Assembly: GCA_050633285.1 (NCBI GenBank)
Contig: JBOEGG010000001.1
Span: 703,650-767,649 of the forward strand
Length of the DNA: 64,000 nucleotides
Reading direction: 5' to 3'
Source of the DNA: UBA1672 sp050633285
GTDB lineage: Bacteria; Pseudomonadota; Alphaproteobacteria; Micavibrionales; Micavibrionaceae
Shown here: one piece after another, positions 35,659 to 43,700 of the stretch
Numbering within the stretch: the stretch's first letter is position 1
Layout of the letters: every line of letters begins with the position of its first letter
Notes under the pieces: model-generated
The model's database searches: none
The model's input: only the letters and a program-made list of their open reading frames with translations
What the model was told of the DNA's origin: nothing
Program-made: the position numbers and the translations under genes

Positions 35659-36141
35659 TCAAGCATGTTTTTTGCAGAAAAATTTCTTGCCAAATTTACC
35701 AAACAAGAAATCCACAGAAAGCATACCGCCACCTTTAAGCATTGGAACGGCAAGAAGTAACATCCACATATAGTGATCTGCATTCGCAACTTCGTATTCC
35801 GCAGGAACGAGGTACTGTATCGTCAATGTCATAACCAAAAGGCCTGCTGCACCAACACGTGTGAATAAACCAAGGGCAAGCATAATAGGTAAAGCAAGCT
35901 CACCCACTGTACCACCTATTGCGGCAAGTTCGGCCGGAACTCCCGGTATAGGGTGGTAGTCTGAAAAGGCAGTGACAACGTCGTCCCATTGTCCGTTCAT
36001 ATAACTATCAAATTTTAATTTTCCTGATTTGAAAAAGATATTGGCCATAAACAGACGAATAGCCAAGTCCAGCAATGGTGACAATGTCATATCCGAGAGT
36101 CTTATTATTTTTTTATATGTAGTACAAAGTTTCATCATCAT
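35659..36141 (-). CDS. DoxX-family membrane protein of the bufferin operon
   Basis: The 160-residue protein has four membrane helices and the DoxX family pattern (DLAIRLFMANIFFKSGKLK, GGTVGELALPIMLALGLFTRVGA). DoxX-like proteins often accompany bufABC operons and are then called BufD-like. Transfer of electrons or export of a modified peptide has been suggested, not shown. It is the fourth gene downstream of bufA, 48 bp behind bufC. Confidence 0.85.
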   Translation of the reverse strand: MMMKLCTTYKKIIRLSDMTLSPLLDLAIRLFMANIFFKSGKLKFDSYMNGQWDDVVTAFSDYHPIPGVPAELAAIGGTVGELALPIMLALGLFTRVGAAGLLVMTLTIQYLVPAEYEVANADHYMWMLLLAVPMLKGGGMLSVDFLFGKFGKKFFCKKHA

Positions 36142-36189
36142 ATCGGTTAATCTTTCTGTTTAAGTCTTTCTTTTTCAATGTTTTATAAT

Positions 36190-36984
36190 CTATATAGGAC
36201 TATTCGTACTGGGTACGGATAAGGTTTCAAGGCAAAGGTGTTTTTGTAGAAATTCTTGAAAATTAAAGTCGGGATAGGTCATGAGTACCGTTTCTACCGC
36301 TTCTCCTAAAGCCTCCCCGTCATTTAATGTGCGTAAGATGGTATATTCATCCGCAGATAAAGGCAGTATTTGCACATCAAATTGTGGCCTGTTTATAAGG
36401 AGATAGCATTCATTCTTTTGTGACAAGTCCAATTGTGTATCTGTTTTACCCTCACAAAGACCTTTAATGTCCTGTAACGGATAATCAGAATGTAAAAGTG
36501 TAGAGGAGCTACGCAACGGGATAATGGTTTCTCCCAACCTATCAGGTGGTATTTGTGCAAGGCGCTCTGCATCCATTGCGATATCATCCGGTGCGTAATA
36601 GGCATGATTTATCGCAAGCTCAAACGTGGAGACATCTACTAAGTATGGTAAATTCCGTGCAGGCTCATACGTTTTAATAAAGCTGTCAAAACCACGTCCA
36701 TAAAGATGGAGGCAACCGCTATGGGGTGGGTTTTCAAAAATGAAGGCACGAGCCATGGATTTTAAAAAGTCTGTTCCAACCAGATTCTCAAGCAATGGAA
36801 AGGTGGCGCATAGTGCACTGCTTAAACTACCTACGATATTGTTGTGATAGACCCTCAGGCGCTCTTGCGTACTAATATGATTGTCATCAAACAATTCTGT
36901 GAAATTATCTTGCGCTTGTACAAGTTCATCAACAGGACGCAGCATAATATCTTTAAATTCTGTTTGAAATTTATTCAGCGACAT
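36190..36984 (-). CDS. bufC: BufC-like partner protein (DUF2063/HvfC)
   Basis: A longer frame opens inside bufB, but the ATG at 36984 (MSLNKFQTEF) gives a normal 264-residue DUF2063 protein that overlaps the bufB stop by 14 bp. Motifs are RLRVYHNNIVGSLSSAL, LCATFPLLENLVG, and the NPPHSGCLHLYGRGF stretch. In known bufferin systems the DUF2063 protein binds the precursor leader and the MNIO enzyme. The C-terminal half carries a more variable domain with acidic patches. Confidence 0.88.
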   Translation of the reverse strand: MSLNKFQTEFKDIMLRPVDELVQAQDNFTELFDDNHISTQERLRVYHNNIVGSLSSALCATFPLLENLVGTDFLKSMARAFIFENPPHSGCLHLYGRGFDSFIKTYEPARNLPYLVDVSTFELAINHAYYAPDDIAMDAERLAQIPPDRLGETIIPLRSSSTLLHSDYPLQDIKGLCEGKTDTQLDLSQKNECYLLINRPQFDVQILPLSADEYTILRTLNDGEALGEAVETVLMTYPDFNFQEFLQKHLCLETLSVPSTNSPI

Positions 36985-37879
36985 CAGATGTTCCATTTGA
37001 TGAGTTGAAAAGGATATTGCGTGCATTCGAAGCTTCTGACAGGAGAACATCAAGGGCAGGGAAATCTTGATCCCATTCAATGAGTGTAGGCTTCGTTCCT
37101 GTCTGATGAGTTGTATATTCATATAACGTCCAAACATCGTCGCAAACAGTTTGATTATGTGTATCGATCAATAGTGTATGCTCTCCTGTCTTTCGAACGA
37201 TATGCCCTGCCAGATGAATTTCGCCTACGGCTTCTTTGTTAATATTATCAATATAAAGATGCGGATCAAGGTCGTGATTATGGCTCTGAACATAGATATT
37301 ATTAACGTCCAATAATATGCCACAACCGGTTCTCTCGACCAATGCGTTCATAAATTCATATTCCTGCATGTCATTATCTTTAAAGGCAATGTAGGTAGAT
37401 GGATTTTCAACCAGAATAGAGCGATTGAAAAAAGACTGCGTCCGGTCAATATTCTCACATACTTTGCTTAAGCTTTCTTCTGTGTAAGGCAGCGGCAAAA
37501 GATCGTTCAAATGGGCGTTACCACTTGCACTCCACGCGACATGATCTGAAATAATAAAGGGGTCGAAATCATCAATAAGCTGCTTGAACTGTGATAGGTG
37601 ATCTGCATTCACGGGTTCATCTGATCCTAAAGAAAGGCCAACGCCGTGCATGCTTAAATTGTAACTTTCTCTGATTTTACCAAGCATGTGGCGATGAATA
37701 CCACCGCAGAAATAGTTTTCAGGGTGTATTTCCAGCCAACCAAGATCAGGAGAGGTTTCGAGTATCTCCTCATAATGTGGGGCTCTTAATCCTATACCCA
37801 CCGGGCTACGCAAAACGTCTCCCGGTGGGCTTGAGGAAAAAGCCTGCATCGATTTGTAGTGAGTGGCAGGCTCGTTCAT
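36971..37879 (-). CDS. bufB: MNIO-family (DUF692) peptide-modifying oxidase
   Basis: The 302-residue TIM-barrel enzyme belongs to the multinuclear non-heme iron oxidases (DUF692), which modify Cys residues of RiPP precursors. Visible metal-site and core motifs are WLEIHPENYF, MHGVGLSLGSDEP, ISDHVAWS, LVENPSTYI, GILLDVNNIYVQSHNH, EIHLAGH, IDTHNQTV, and LIEWDQDFP. It sits 12 bp behind the precursor gene bufA. In bufferins the enzyme makes Cys-derived thiooxazole groups that bind copper; the same product is likely here but inferred. Confidence 0.92.
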   Translation of the reverse strand: MNEPATHYKSMQAFSSSPPGDVLRSPVGIGLRAPHYEEILETSPDLGWLEIHPENYFCGGIHRHMLGKIRESYNLSMHGVGLSLGSDEPVNADHLSQFKQLIDDFDPFIISDHVAWSASGNAHLNDLLPLPYTEESLSKVCENIDRTQSFFNRSILVENPSTYIAFKDNDMQEYEFMNALVERTGCGILLDVNNIYVQSHNHDLDPHLYIDNINKEAVGEIHLAGHIVRKTGEHTLLIDTHNQTVCDDVWTLYEYTTHQTGTKPTLIEWDQDFPALDVLLSEASNARNILFNSSNGTSDVAE

Positions 37880-37891
37880 AGCTCTATAATC

Positions 37892-38188
37892 TTAGTGTTT
37901 CATGTCTTTTTTCATGTCATCCATTACCGGCTCAACAGAACCGCCAACGATTTTCTCACATGTGCCTTTTGGCAAAGCAACCCATTCAACGCCACTTCCG
38001 TCTACAGATGCCTGACCTGCGCAACCATGTGCTTTGTCAGCAGAACCACAACCATTTTTACCGGCTTTAACAACGCCATAGCATTTTTCTTGACCGTCTT
38101 TGATTGCGTGTGCAGATGATGAAACTCCGGCAACTGCAACAGTAGCAACAGCACCAGCCAATAATGTATTTAAAGTCTTCTTGTTCAT
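37892..38188 (-). CDS. bufA: Bufferin precursor peptide (DUF2282/BufA)
   Basis: The 98-residue protein has a signal peptide (residues 1-28, ending in AHA) and a small four-Cys core with Cys36, 47, 56 and 77 in the bufferin pattern: EKCYGVVKAGKNGC, HGCAGQASVDG, and LPKGTCEKIVGGS. The last residues (MDDMKKDMKH) are rich in Met, Lys and His, an extra soft-metal ligand cluster compared with a bare core. GAGGAAAT precedes the ATG. With bufB and bufC it forms a MNIO-RiPP operon expected to buffer copper in the periplasm. Confidence 0.92.
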   Translation of the reverse strand: MNKKTLNTLLAGAVATVAVAGVSSSAHAIKDGQEKCYGVVKAGKNGCGSADKAHGCAGQASVDGSGVEWVALPKGTCEKIVGGSVEPVMDDMKKDMKH

Positions 38189-38220
38189 GAATATTTCCTC
38201 ATAATCTTGAAATTTATAAT

Positions 38221-38270
38221 TAACTCAGTTGAGAACGAAAGTTTTGATAATCTCATTTTCAGTTGAGTTA
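38221..38270. promoter_or_regulatory. Repeats upstream of bufA, putative operator
   Basis: In the 212-bp bufA-ribF divergent gap, TCAGTTGAG occurs at 38225-38233 and 38259-38267 (34 bp apart), each in or near an imperfect palindrome, and TAACTCA at 38221 is mirrored by TGAGTTA ending at 38270. The block lies 33-82 bp upstream of bufA and could bind the metal-responsive regulator or shape the promoter. No sigma consensus was assigned. Confidence 0.4.
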
Positions 38271-38400
38271 CCCTAGCTTTCGTCCAGTTCGAAAATAAGG
38301 TTACATGCTAATTTCAAAAAAAGAAGATAAAAAAGGATTTTGTATTTTTTGTATGTGCATATAAAAGGAATACAGAAAAAGAAGACGGGACGCACGCACA

Positions 38401-39333
38401 TTGGGTATAAAATGCTTCACAACATATAAAGATGTTCCACAAGACGCACAAAATTGTGTCTTGGTTATTGGTAATTTCGACGGTGTTCATTTAGGACATC
38501 AGGCTTTGTTGAAAAAAGGGCGCGAAATAGCCAAGAAGAAAAATGTACCCTTGGGCGTTTTGACCTTTGAACCGCACCCAAGACAGCTTTTCCGTCCTGA
38601 TGAACCACCTTGCCGTATTACACCGAACGATCTGAAGAACGAACGTTTGTGTGATTGCGGTGTTGATTTAGTGTTTTCTTTGCCCTTTGATTGGGATTTT
38701 GCCAGCCAAAGCGCAGATGACTTTGTTCAAAACATATTGATTGATGGTATTCAGGCATCGCACGTTATTGTTGGCTATGACTTTAAATTTGGACAATTGC
38801 GTCAGGGCACACCACATACCATAAAGGATGCCGGTCTAGATGTAACCGTTATCGAAAAAATCGAAGAGGAGGGCGCTGGCGACCTTTCTTCCAGTCATGT
38901 GCGCCAACTCTTGCGCCATGGTAAAATTGACGAAGCCAATAGTGTCTTGGGTTGGAACTGGGAAGTGCGTGGGGAAATCGTTAAAGGCGACCAACGTGGG
39001 CGAGAACTCGGTTATCCCACGGCAAACATGTCCTTGGATGAAGTCGTGCATCCTGCATATGGTATCTATGCTTGCTTAGTCAGGTTAAAAGATGAGGATG
39101 ACTGGAGGATGGCGGCAACGAATATCGGTATTCGCCCGATGTTTGAAGTTCCAACCGCGCAAATAGAAACATTTATCTTCGATTTTGATCGTGAAATCTA
39201 TGGGCAGGCATTATGCGTGCGCCCTGTAAAACGGTTGCGTGGTGAGGCGAAATTTAATTCTCTTGATGAGCTAATTGTTCAAATGGATAAAGATTGTGCG
39301 CAGGCACGCGAAGTACTGACAACGCTGATGTAA
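38401..39333 (+). CDS. ribF: Bifunctional riboflavin kinase/FAD synthetase
   Basis: The 310-residue enzyme makes FMN and FAD. The N-terminal nucleotidyl-transferase half has GNFDGVHLGHQALL, VIVGYDFKFGQLRQGT and SSSHVRQLLRHG; the C-terminal kinase half has GELGYPTAN-like RGRELGYPTANM and IETFIFDFDREIYGQ. The start is TTG at 38401 with only a weak purine-rich region upstream. FAD supplies SdhA nearby, though no regulatory link is implied. It is divergent from bufA. Confidence 0.95.
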   Translation: MGIKCFTTYKDVPQDAQNCVLVIGNFDGVHLGHQALLKKGREIAKKKNVPLGVLTFEPHPRQLFRPDEPPCRITPNDLKNERLCDCGVDLVFSLPFDWDFASQSADDFVQNILIDGIQASHVIVGYDFKFGQLRQGTPHTIKDAGLDVTVIEKIEEEGAGDLSSSHVRQLLRHGKIDEANSVLGWNWEVRGEIVKGDQRGRELGYPTANMSLDEVVHPAYGIYACLVRLKDEDDWRMAATNIGIRPMFEVPTAQIETFIFDFDREIYGQALCVRPVKRLRGEAKFNSLDELIVQMDKDCAQAREVLTTLM

Positions 39334-39374
39334 CACAAGCAGCGGTCTAATCTAAAACATTTAAGGTGATATAT

Positions 39375-40298
39375 ATGGCAGTCTTTCTCTCTCTTTTTAT
39401 CAATTTACTGCCCCTTTATGCATTGATTGGGGCGGGGTATTTTGCCGGGCGTGTTCTGCACGTTGACCGTCAAAGCCTCGGCTCATTGGCGATTTATATG
39501 TTCATGCCCGTTGTTGTGTTCGGGTCGGTTGTTAATCTTGATTTTAAACCGTCCTACATCGTTTTACCGATTTTCATTTATATCGTAAGTGTCATTACGG
39601 GGCTTGGTTTTTTAGCTATAGGGAATAAAGTTTACAAGGATTCGCAAGCCAATTTGATGGCGATGTGCGCATCTATGGGGAATACGGGGTATTTCGGCCT
39701 TCCGCTTGTCTTCCTGTTTTTTGATAAGGAAACCGTCGCAATCTATATCTTTATGATGCTTGGTGGTCTGATGTATGAGGCCACAGTTGGATATTACATT
39801 GCCGCGCGTGGTGCATTCACGGCGCGTGAGAGTATGATAAAGCTGATTAAATTCCCAACCATTTACGCGATGGCTGCGGGCTTTACAGTGAATTACCTGA
39901 ATATTGAATTGCCTGAGATTTTCTGGACATATTGGACACATTTTAAGGGGGCGTATGTCATTGTTGGTATGATGATTGTCGGCGCGGCACTGTCCACGTT
40001 GGATAAGTTTGTCTTTGGCCCGCGTTTTATCTCACTGGTATTTGCAGGTAAATTTATTGCATGGATTGCCCTGGCTTTTGGTTTTGTATTGCTTGACCGT
40101 CATATATTCAATTGGTTTACAACAGATATCCATAATCTCGTAATGGTTATGGCACTTGTCCCTCCGGCGGCAAATATCGCAACCTTTGCAACGCAAATGA
40201 ATTTACAGCCGGAAAAAGCTGCCACAACGATATTAGTCGGCACAATCTTTGCGTTATTCTATATCCCCGCGATGATCTGGCTGCTTGGTATTCAGTAG
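39375..40298 (+). CDS. AEC-family permease
   Basis: A GTG at 39366 is possible, but the ATG at 39375 follows AAGG at good spacing and gives 307 residues. About ten membrane helices lie in two halves; NTGYFGLPLVFLFF and the final VPPAANIATFATQMN are typical of auxin efflux carrier (AEC)-type transporters. Bacterial members carry malate, malonate or related acids, but the substrate here is unknown. A 392-bp gap to ileS follows. Confidence 0.88.
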   Translation: MAVFLSLFINLLPLYALIGAGYFAGRVLHVDRQSLGSLAIYMFMPVVVFGSVVNLDFKPSYIVLPIFIYIVSVITGLGFLAIGNKVYKDSQANLMAMCASMGNTGYFGLPLVFLFFDKETVAIYIFMMLGGLMYEATVGYYIAARGAFTARESMIKLIKFPTIYAMAAGFTVNYLNIELPEIFWTYWTHFKGAYVIVGMMIVGAALSTLDKFVFGPRFISLVFAGKFIAWIALAFGFVLLDRHIFNWFTTDIHNLVMVMALVPPAANIATFATQMNLQPEKAATTILVGTIFALFYIPAMIWLLGIQ

Positions 40299-40454
40299 GG
40301 GCAGGGGCTTAAGGGTTTATTAACTTTTAGCATGCTCGATATGCAATTTTTGCACTTCTATTTGTGCGCTGGGTGCATTACAACCCCGAAACATATTTAC
40401 ACCCCCTAATTATCAGAGATATACACCCTCTTATCAAATGATAATTCACTTTAT

Positions 40455-40487
40455 GGCACGGGCCGTTTATCGGCTCGTGCCTTTTTT
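40455..40487 (+). terminator. Intrinsic terminator after the AEC gene
   Basis: An 11-bp stem with one G-T pair (GGCACGGGCCG with CGGCTCGTGCC) and a 5-base loop is followed by six T. It lies 157 bp past the AEC stop. Confidence 0.85.
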
Positions 40488-40517
40488 CTTAACTTCCATA
40501 AATATTACGTCAAAGCC

Positions 40518-40545
40518 TTGATTCTTTCGTATCTTGTGCCATATT
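40518..40545 (+). promoter_or_regulatory. Possible ileS promoter
   Basis: TTGATT and CATATT with a 16-bp spacer sit between the terminator and the ileS leader hairpin. The match to consensus is moderate. Confidence 0.35.
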
Positions 40546-40592
40546 GAGCGCATGAAACGCCACGTAACAATGATTGCGATACGAATTATAGG

Positions 40593-40617
40593 CCCGGCTC
40601 TTACATAAGAGGCCGGG
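40593..40617 (+). promoter_or_regulatory. Hairpin in the ileS leader
   Basis: CCCGGCTCTT pairs with AAGAGGCCGGG with one bulged G and a four-base loop. No T run follows, so it is not a terminator. It lies 74 bp before the start codon. In the 392-bp gap 40299-40690 this, the terminator and a possible promoter are all that I see; no T-box elements were recognised. Confidence 0.45.
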
Positions 40618-40690
40618 ATTTAGCCGTTCAAATTTCCAAAATAAAATTATCAATAAAGAAGAGGCGCTTAAACAATAGCGCGTGAAGATT

Positions 40691-43669
40691 ATGACAGACC
40701 AGAATGAAAAGCCGGAACAAGATTACCGTGAAACTGTTTTCCTACCGAAAACTGACTTCCCAATGCGTGGCGGCTTGCCAAAGAAAGAGCCGGAGATTAT
40801 CGCAAAATGGGATGATATGGATCTGTATACCAAGCTTCGTGAAAAGGGTAACGGTAAACCAAAATTCGTGCTTCACGATGGCCCCCCATATGCAAACGGA
40901 AATATCCATATGGGGCATGCGGTTAATAAAATCCTGAAAGACGTGGTGGTAAAGTCACAAGGGATGATGGGCAAAGATGCGCCCTATGTGCCGGGTTGGG
41001 ATTGTCACGGTCTACCGATCGAATGGAAGATTGAGGAAAAATACCGTAACGCAGGGAAAGATAAAGACGATGTCGATATCCTTGAGTTTCGTGAAGAATG
41101 CCGCCAGTTCGCACAAGAATGGGTAGACATCCAAAGTAAACAGTTCCAACGTCTAGGTGTTAGCGGCGAATGGGAAGCCAAAGAAGATGCCGCCGGTAAA
41201 CCGGTCGGCGGGCCATACCGCACAATGACATTCCGCGCCGAGAGTAAAATCGTGCGTGAAATCCATAAATTCGCCCTCAATGGCGGTCTGTATAAAGGCG
41301 CAAAGCCTGTTATGTGGTCTGTAGTTGAGAAAACTGCATTGGCTGAGGCTGAGGTAGAATATCAAGAACATAAATCCGTTACCATCTGGGTACGTTTCCC
41401 AATTGTGAAGGCGTCTAATCCGTTGCTTGAGGGTGCAGATGTCGTGATCTGGACAACAACGCCATGGACTATTCCTTCTAACCGCGCTGTGGCATTTGGT
41501 GAAAATATCGAATATGGTGTGTATGAGGTGAAGTCCGTTGCCGAAGGCGCACTTGTTGAGGTCGGTGCAAAGCTTGCCCTTGCTACATCATTGGCTGAAG
41601 GCGTTATGAAACAAGCCAAAGTCGAAGAGGGTGGTTATGAACTTCTCGGCACATTTGGTGGAGCAGAGCTACATGGGACGGTATGTAATCATCCATTTTC
41701 TGATGTAGATAAATATTATGATTACGACGTAAGTGTTCCTGCGCTATGCGGTGATTTTGTCACTGATGATGCCGGGACGGGCTTTGTTCATGTCGCCGGT
41801 GGTCATGGGGAAGACGACTTTAATTTAATTCGAGCATATAACGATTTCGAAAAAACAGGACGATTTGCTCCTAGAGATTGTGGTTGGGTAAATCCTAATG
41901 CTAAGAAAATCGGTGGTGAAATCGAAATCACAGATAACGTAACCGATGACGGGAAATTCCGTCCGCATGTTGGCTTGTTCGCAGGTGAAGAAGTGTACGA
42001 CCAAAAAGGTAAACTGGGCGGTGGTAACTTCTCTGTCTTACGTGAACTTGCCAAGGCGGGTAAACTTTTATCCAAAGGCTCAATCAAACATGAATACCCA
42101 CATTCATGGCGTTCAAAAGCACCCCTGATTTTCCGTACCACACCACAATGGTTTATCGCGATGGATGGTGAAGGTGAAGTCCGTCAAAAAGCGTTGGGCG
42201 CGATTAAGGAAACAAATTGGCATCCGACAAAGGGTGAGGCGCGCATTAATGCGATGATCGAAAATCGCCCTGACTGGTGTATCTCACGCCAACGTGCATG
42301 GGGTGTGCCGATCGCACTATTCCTGCATAAGGAAACAGGCGAAATTTTGAATGATGCGCAATTATATGAACGTATCGCAGAAGTGTTCGAAGAAGAGGGC
42401 GCAGATGCATGGTATAAGGACGGCGTGAAGGAACGCTTCCTTGGTGATAAAGCTGATGACTATAACAAAGTCGATGACATCGTTGATGTCTGGTTTGAAT
42501 CCGGCTCTACCCACGCATTTGTTGTTGGTGATACCCAAACATGGCCATGTTTCGAAGGCGTAGATCAAATTGATTTATACCTCGAAGGTTCAGACCAACA
42601 CCGTGGTTGGTTCCATTCATCCTTGCTTGAGGGCTGCGGAACAAATGGTAAAGCACCTTATAAAAACGTGTTAACACATGGATTTGTTCTGGATGATAAG
42701 GGCTATAAAATGTCCAAATCAAAAGGCAACGTCATTGACCCGTTAAAAATGATGGATCAGTACGGCGCGGATATTATCCGCCTGTGGGTGATGCTATCCG
42801 ATTATAACGAAGATATCCGTATCGGTAAGGACACGCTTAAAAACACAAGCGATCTATATCGTCGTATCCGTAACACATTGCGTTTCCTTCTTGGTGCGCT
42901 TGACGGGTTTAATGCGGCAGAGCGTGTATCACGCGATGAATATGCCAATATGCCGGAGTTGGAGCGTTATATGCTTGACCGTTTGGCAAATATGGATGAG
43001 TTCGTGCGCGGATGTATCGAAAACTATGAGTTCGGCAAGCTTGCCAAAGCGTTGCATGATTTCTGTAATCAGGAGCTTTCCGCATTCTATTTCGATATCC
43101 GTAAAGATAGCCTCTATTGCGACCGTACGGATAGTTTTGAACGTCGTGCCTGCCGTACCGTCATGGCAGAAATATTCGATTGCTTAACGGCATGGCTTGC
43201 CCCAATTGTATCCTTCACGGCAGAAGAAGCGTGGAGCCACAGACCCGAAGGCGTATTCGAAGATGCATCAAGCGTACATTTGCGCGATTTCCCATCTGTT
43301 TCAGAAAATTGGAAATCAGAAGGATTGGCAAGCAAGTGGGCTGAAATCATCACAGTTCGTAAGGATGTCTCCGCCGCGATTGAACCATTACGTGCAAGTA
43401 AGGAGCTAGGCTCTTCTCTTGAAGCAATGCCAACTGTTCAAACACAAAGTGAGAGCGTGTTGGCAATGGCAGATGAAATGGCAGATATCTGCATTACATC
43501 TTCGGTTCGAGTCCTATCAGGCGCACCATCTGTGGTCATCGAAAAAGCCGAAGGAGAGAAGTGTGAGCGTTGTTGGAAGGTTCTGCCGGAAGTCGATGCG
43601 CAAACAAAGCTCTGTAACCGCTGTACGGGTGCAGTAGATGCACATAACAGTAACAGCAAAGCAGCGTAG
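40691..43669 (+). CDS. ileS: Isoleucyl-tRNA synthetase
   Basis: The 992-residue class I synthetase charges tRNA-Ile. The HIGH motif appears as PPYANGNIHMGH, and the KMSKS loop as KMSKSKGN. The editing domain (TTPWTIPSNRAVAF) and the C-terminal zinc finger (CERCWKVLP ... CNRC) are present, so it is the zinc-containing bacterial form. GTG at 40682 is an alternative start 9 bp upstream. The gene converges with the sensor kinase that ends at 43701. Confidence 0.97.
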   Translation: MTDQNEKPEQDYRETVFLPKTDFPMRGGLPKKEPEIIAKWDDMDLYTKLREKGNGKPKFVLHDGPPYANGNIHMGHAVNKILKDVVVKSQGMMGKDAPYVPGWDCHGLPIEWKIEEKYRNAGKDKDDVDILEFREECRQFAQEWVDIQSKQFQRLGVSGEWEAKEDAAGKPVGGPYRTMTFRAESKIVREIHKFALNGGLYKGAKPVMWSVVEKTALAEAEVEYQEHKSVTIWVRFPIVKASNPLLEGADVVIWTTTPWTIPSNRAVAFGENIEYGVYEVKSVAEGALVEVGAKLALATSLAEGVMKQAKVEEGGYELLGTFGGAELHGTVCNHPFSDVDKYYDYDVSVPALCGDFVTDDAGTGFVHVAGGHGEDDFNLIRAYNDFEKTGRFAPRDCGWVNPNAKKIGGEIEITDNVTDDGKFRPHVGLFAGEEVYDQKGKLGGGNFSVLRELAKAGKLLSKGSIKHEYPHSWRSKAPLIFRTTPQWFIAMDGEGEVRQKALGAIKETNWHPTKGEARINAMIENRPDWCISRQRAWGVPIALFLHKETGEILNDAQLYERIAEVFEEEGADAWYKDGVKERFLGDKADDYNKVDDIVDVWFESGSTHAFVVGDTQTWPCFEGVDQIDLYLEGSDQHRGWFHSSLLEGCGTNGKAPYKNVLTHGFVLDDKGYKMSKSKGNVIDPLKMMDQYGADIIRLWVMLSDYNEDIRIGKDTLKNTSDLYRRIRNTLRFLLGALDGFNAAERVSRDEYANMPELERYMLDRLANMDEFVRGCIENYEFGKLAKALHDFCNQELSAFYFDIRKDSLYCDRTDSFERRACRTVMAEIFDCLTAWLAPIVSFTAEEAWSHRPEGVFEDASSVHLRDFPSVSENWKSEGLASKWAEIITVRKDVSAAIEPLRASKELGSSLEAMPTVQTQSESVLAMADEMADICITSSVRVLSGAPSVVIEKAEGEKCERCWKVLPEVDAQTKLCNRCTGAVDAHNSNSKAA

Positions 43670-43700
43670 AAAATGCATATGTAAGGCAAGTGTGGGGGAT

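Noticed and set aside
38300..38400. Assignment of a SigF-type promoter to bufA
   Set aside because: A GTAAC block is present, but the spacing to a CGAA-type -10 box did not fit.
40299..40690. T-box riboswitch for ileS
   Set aside because: No T-box sequence or specifier loop was recognised, and T-boxes are not expected in this class.
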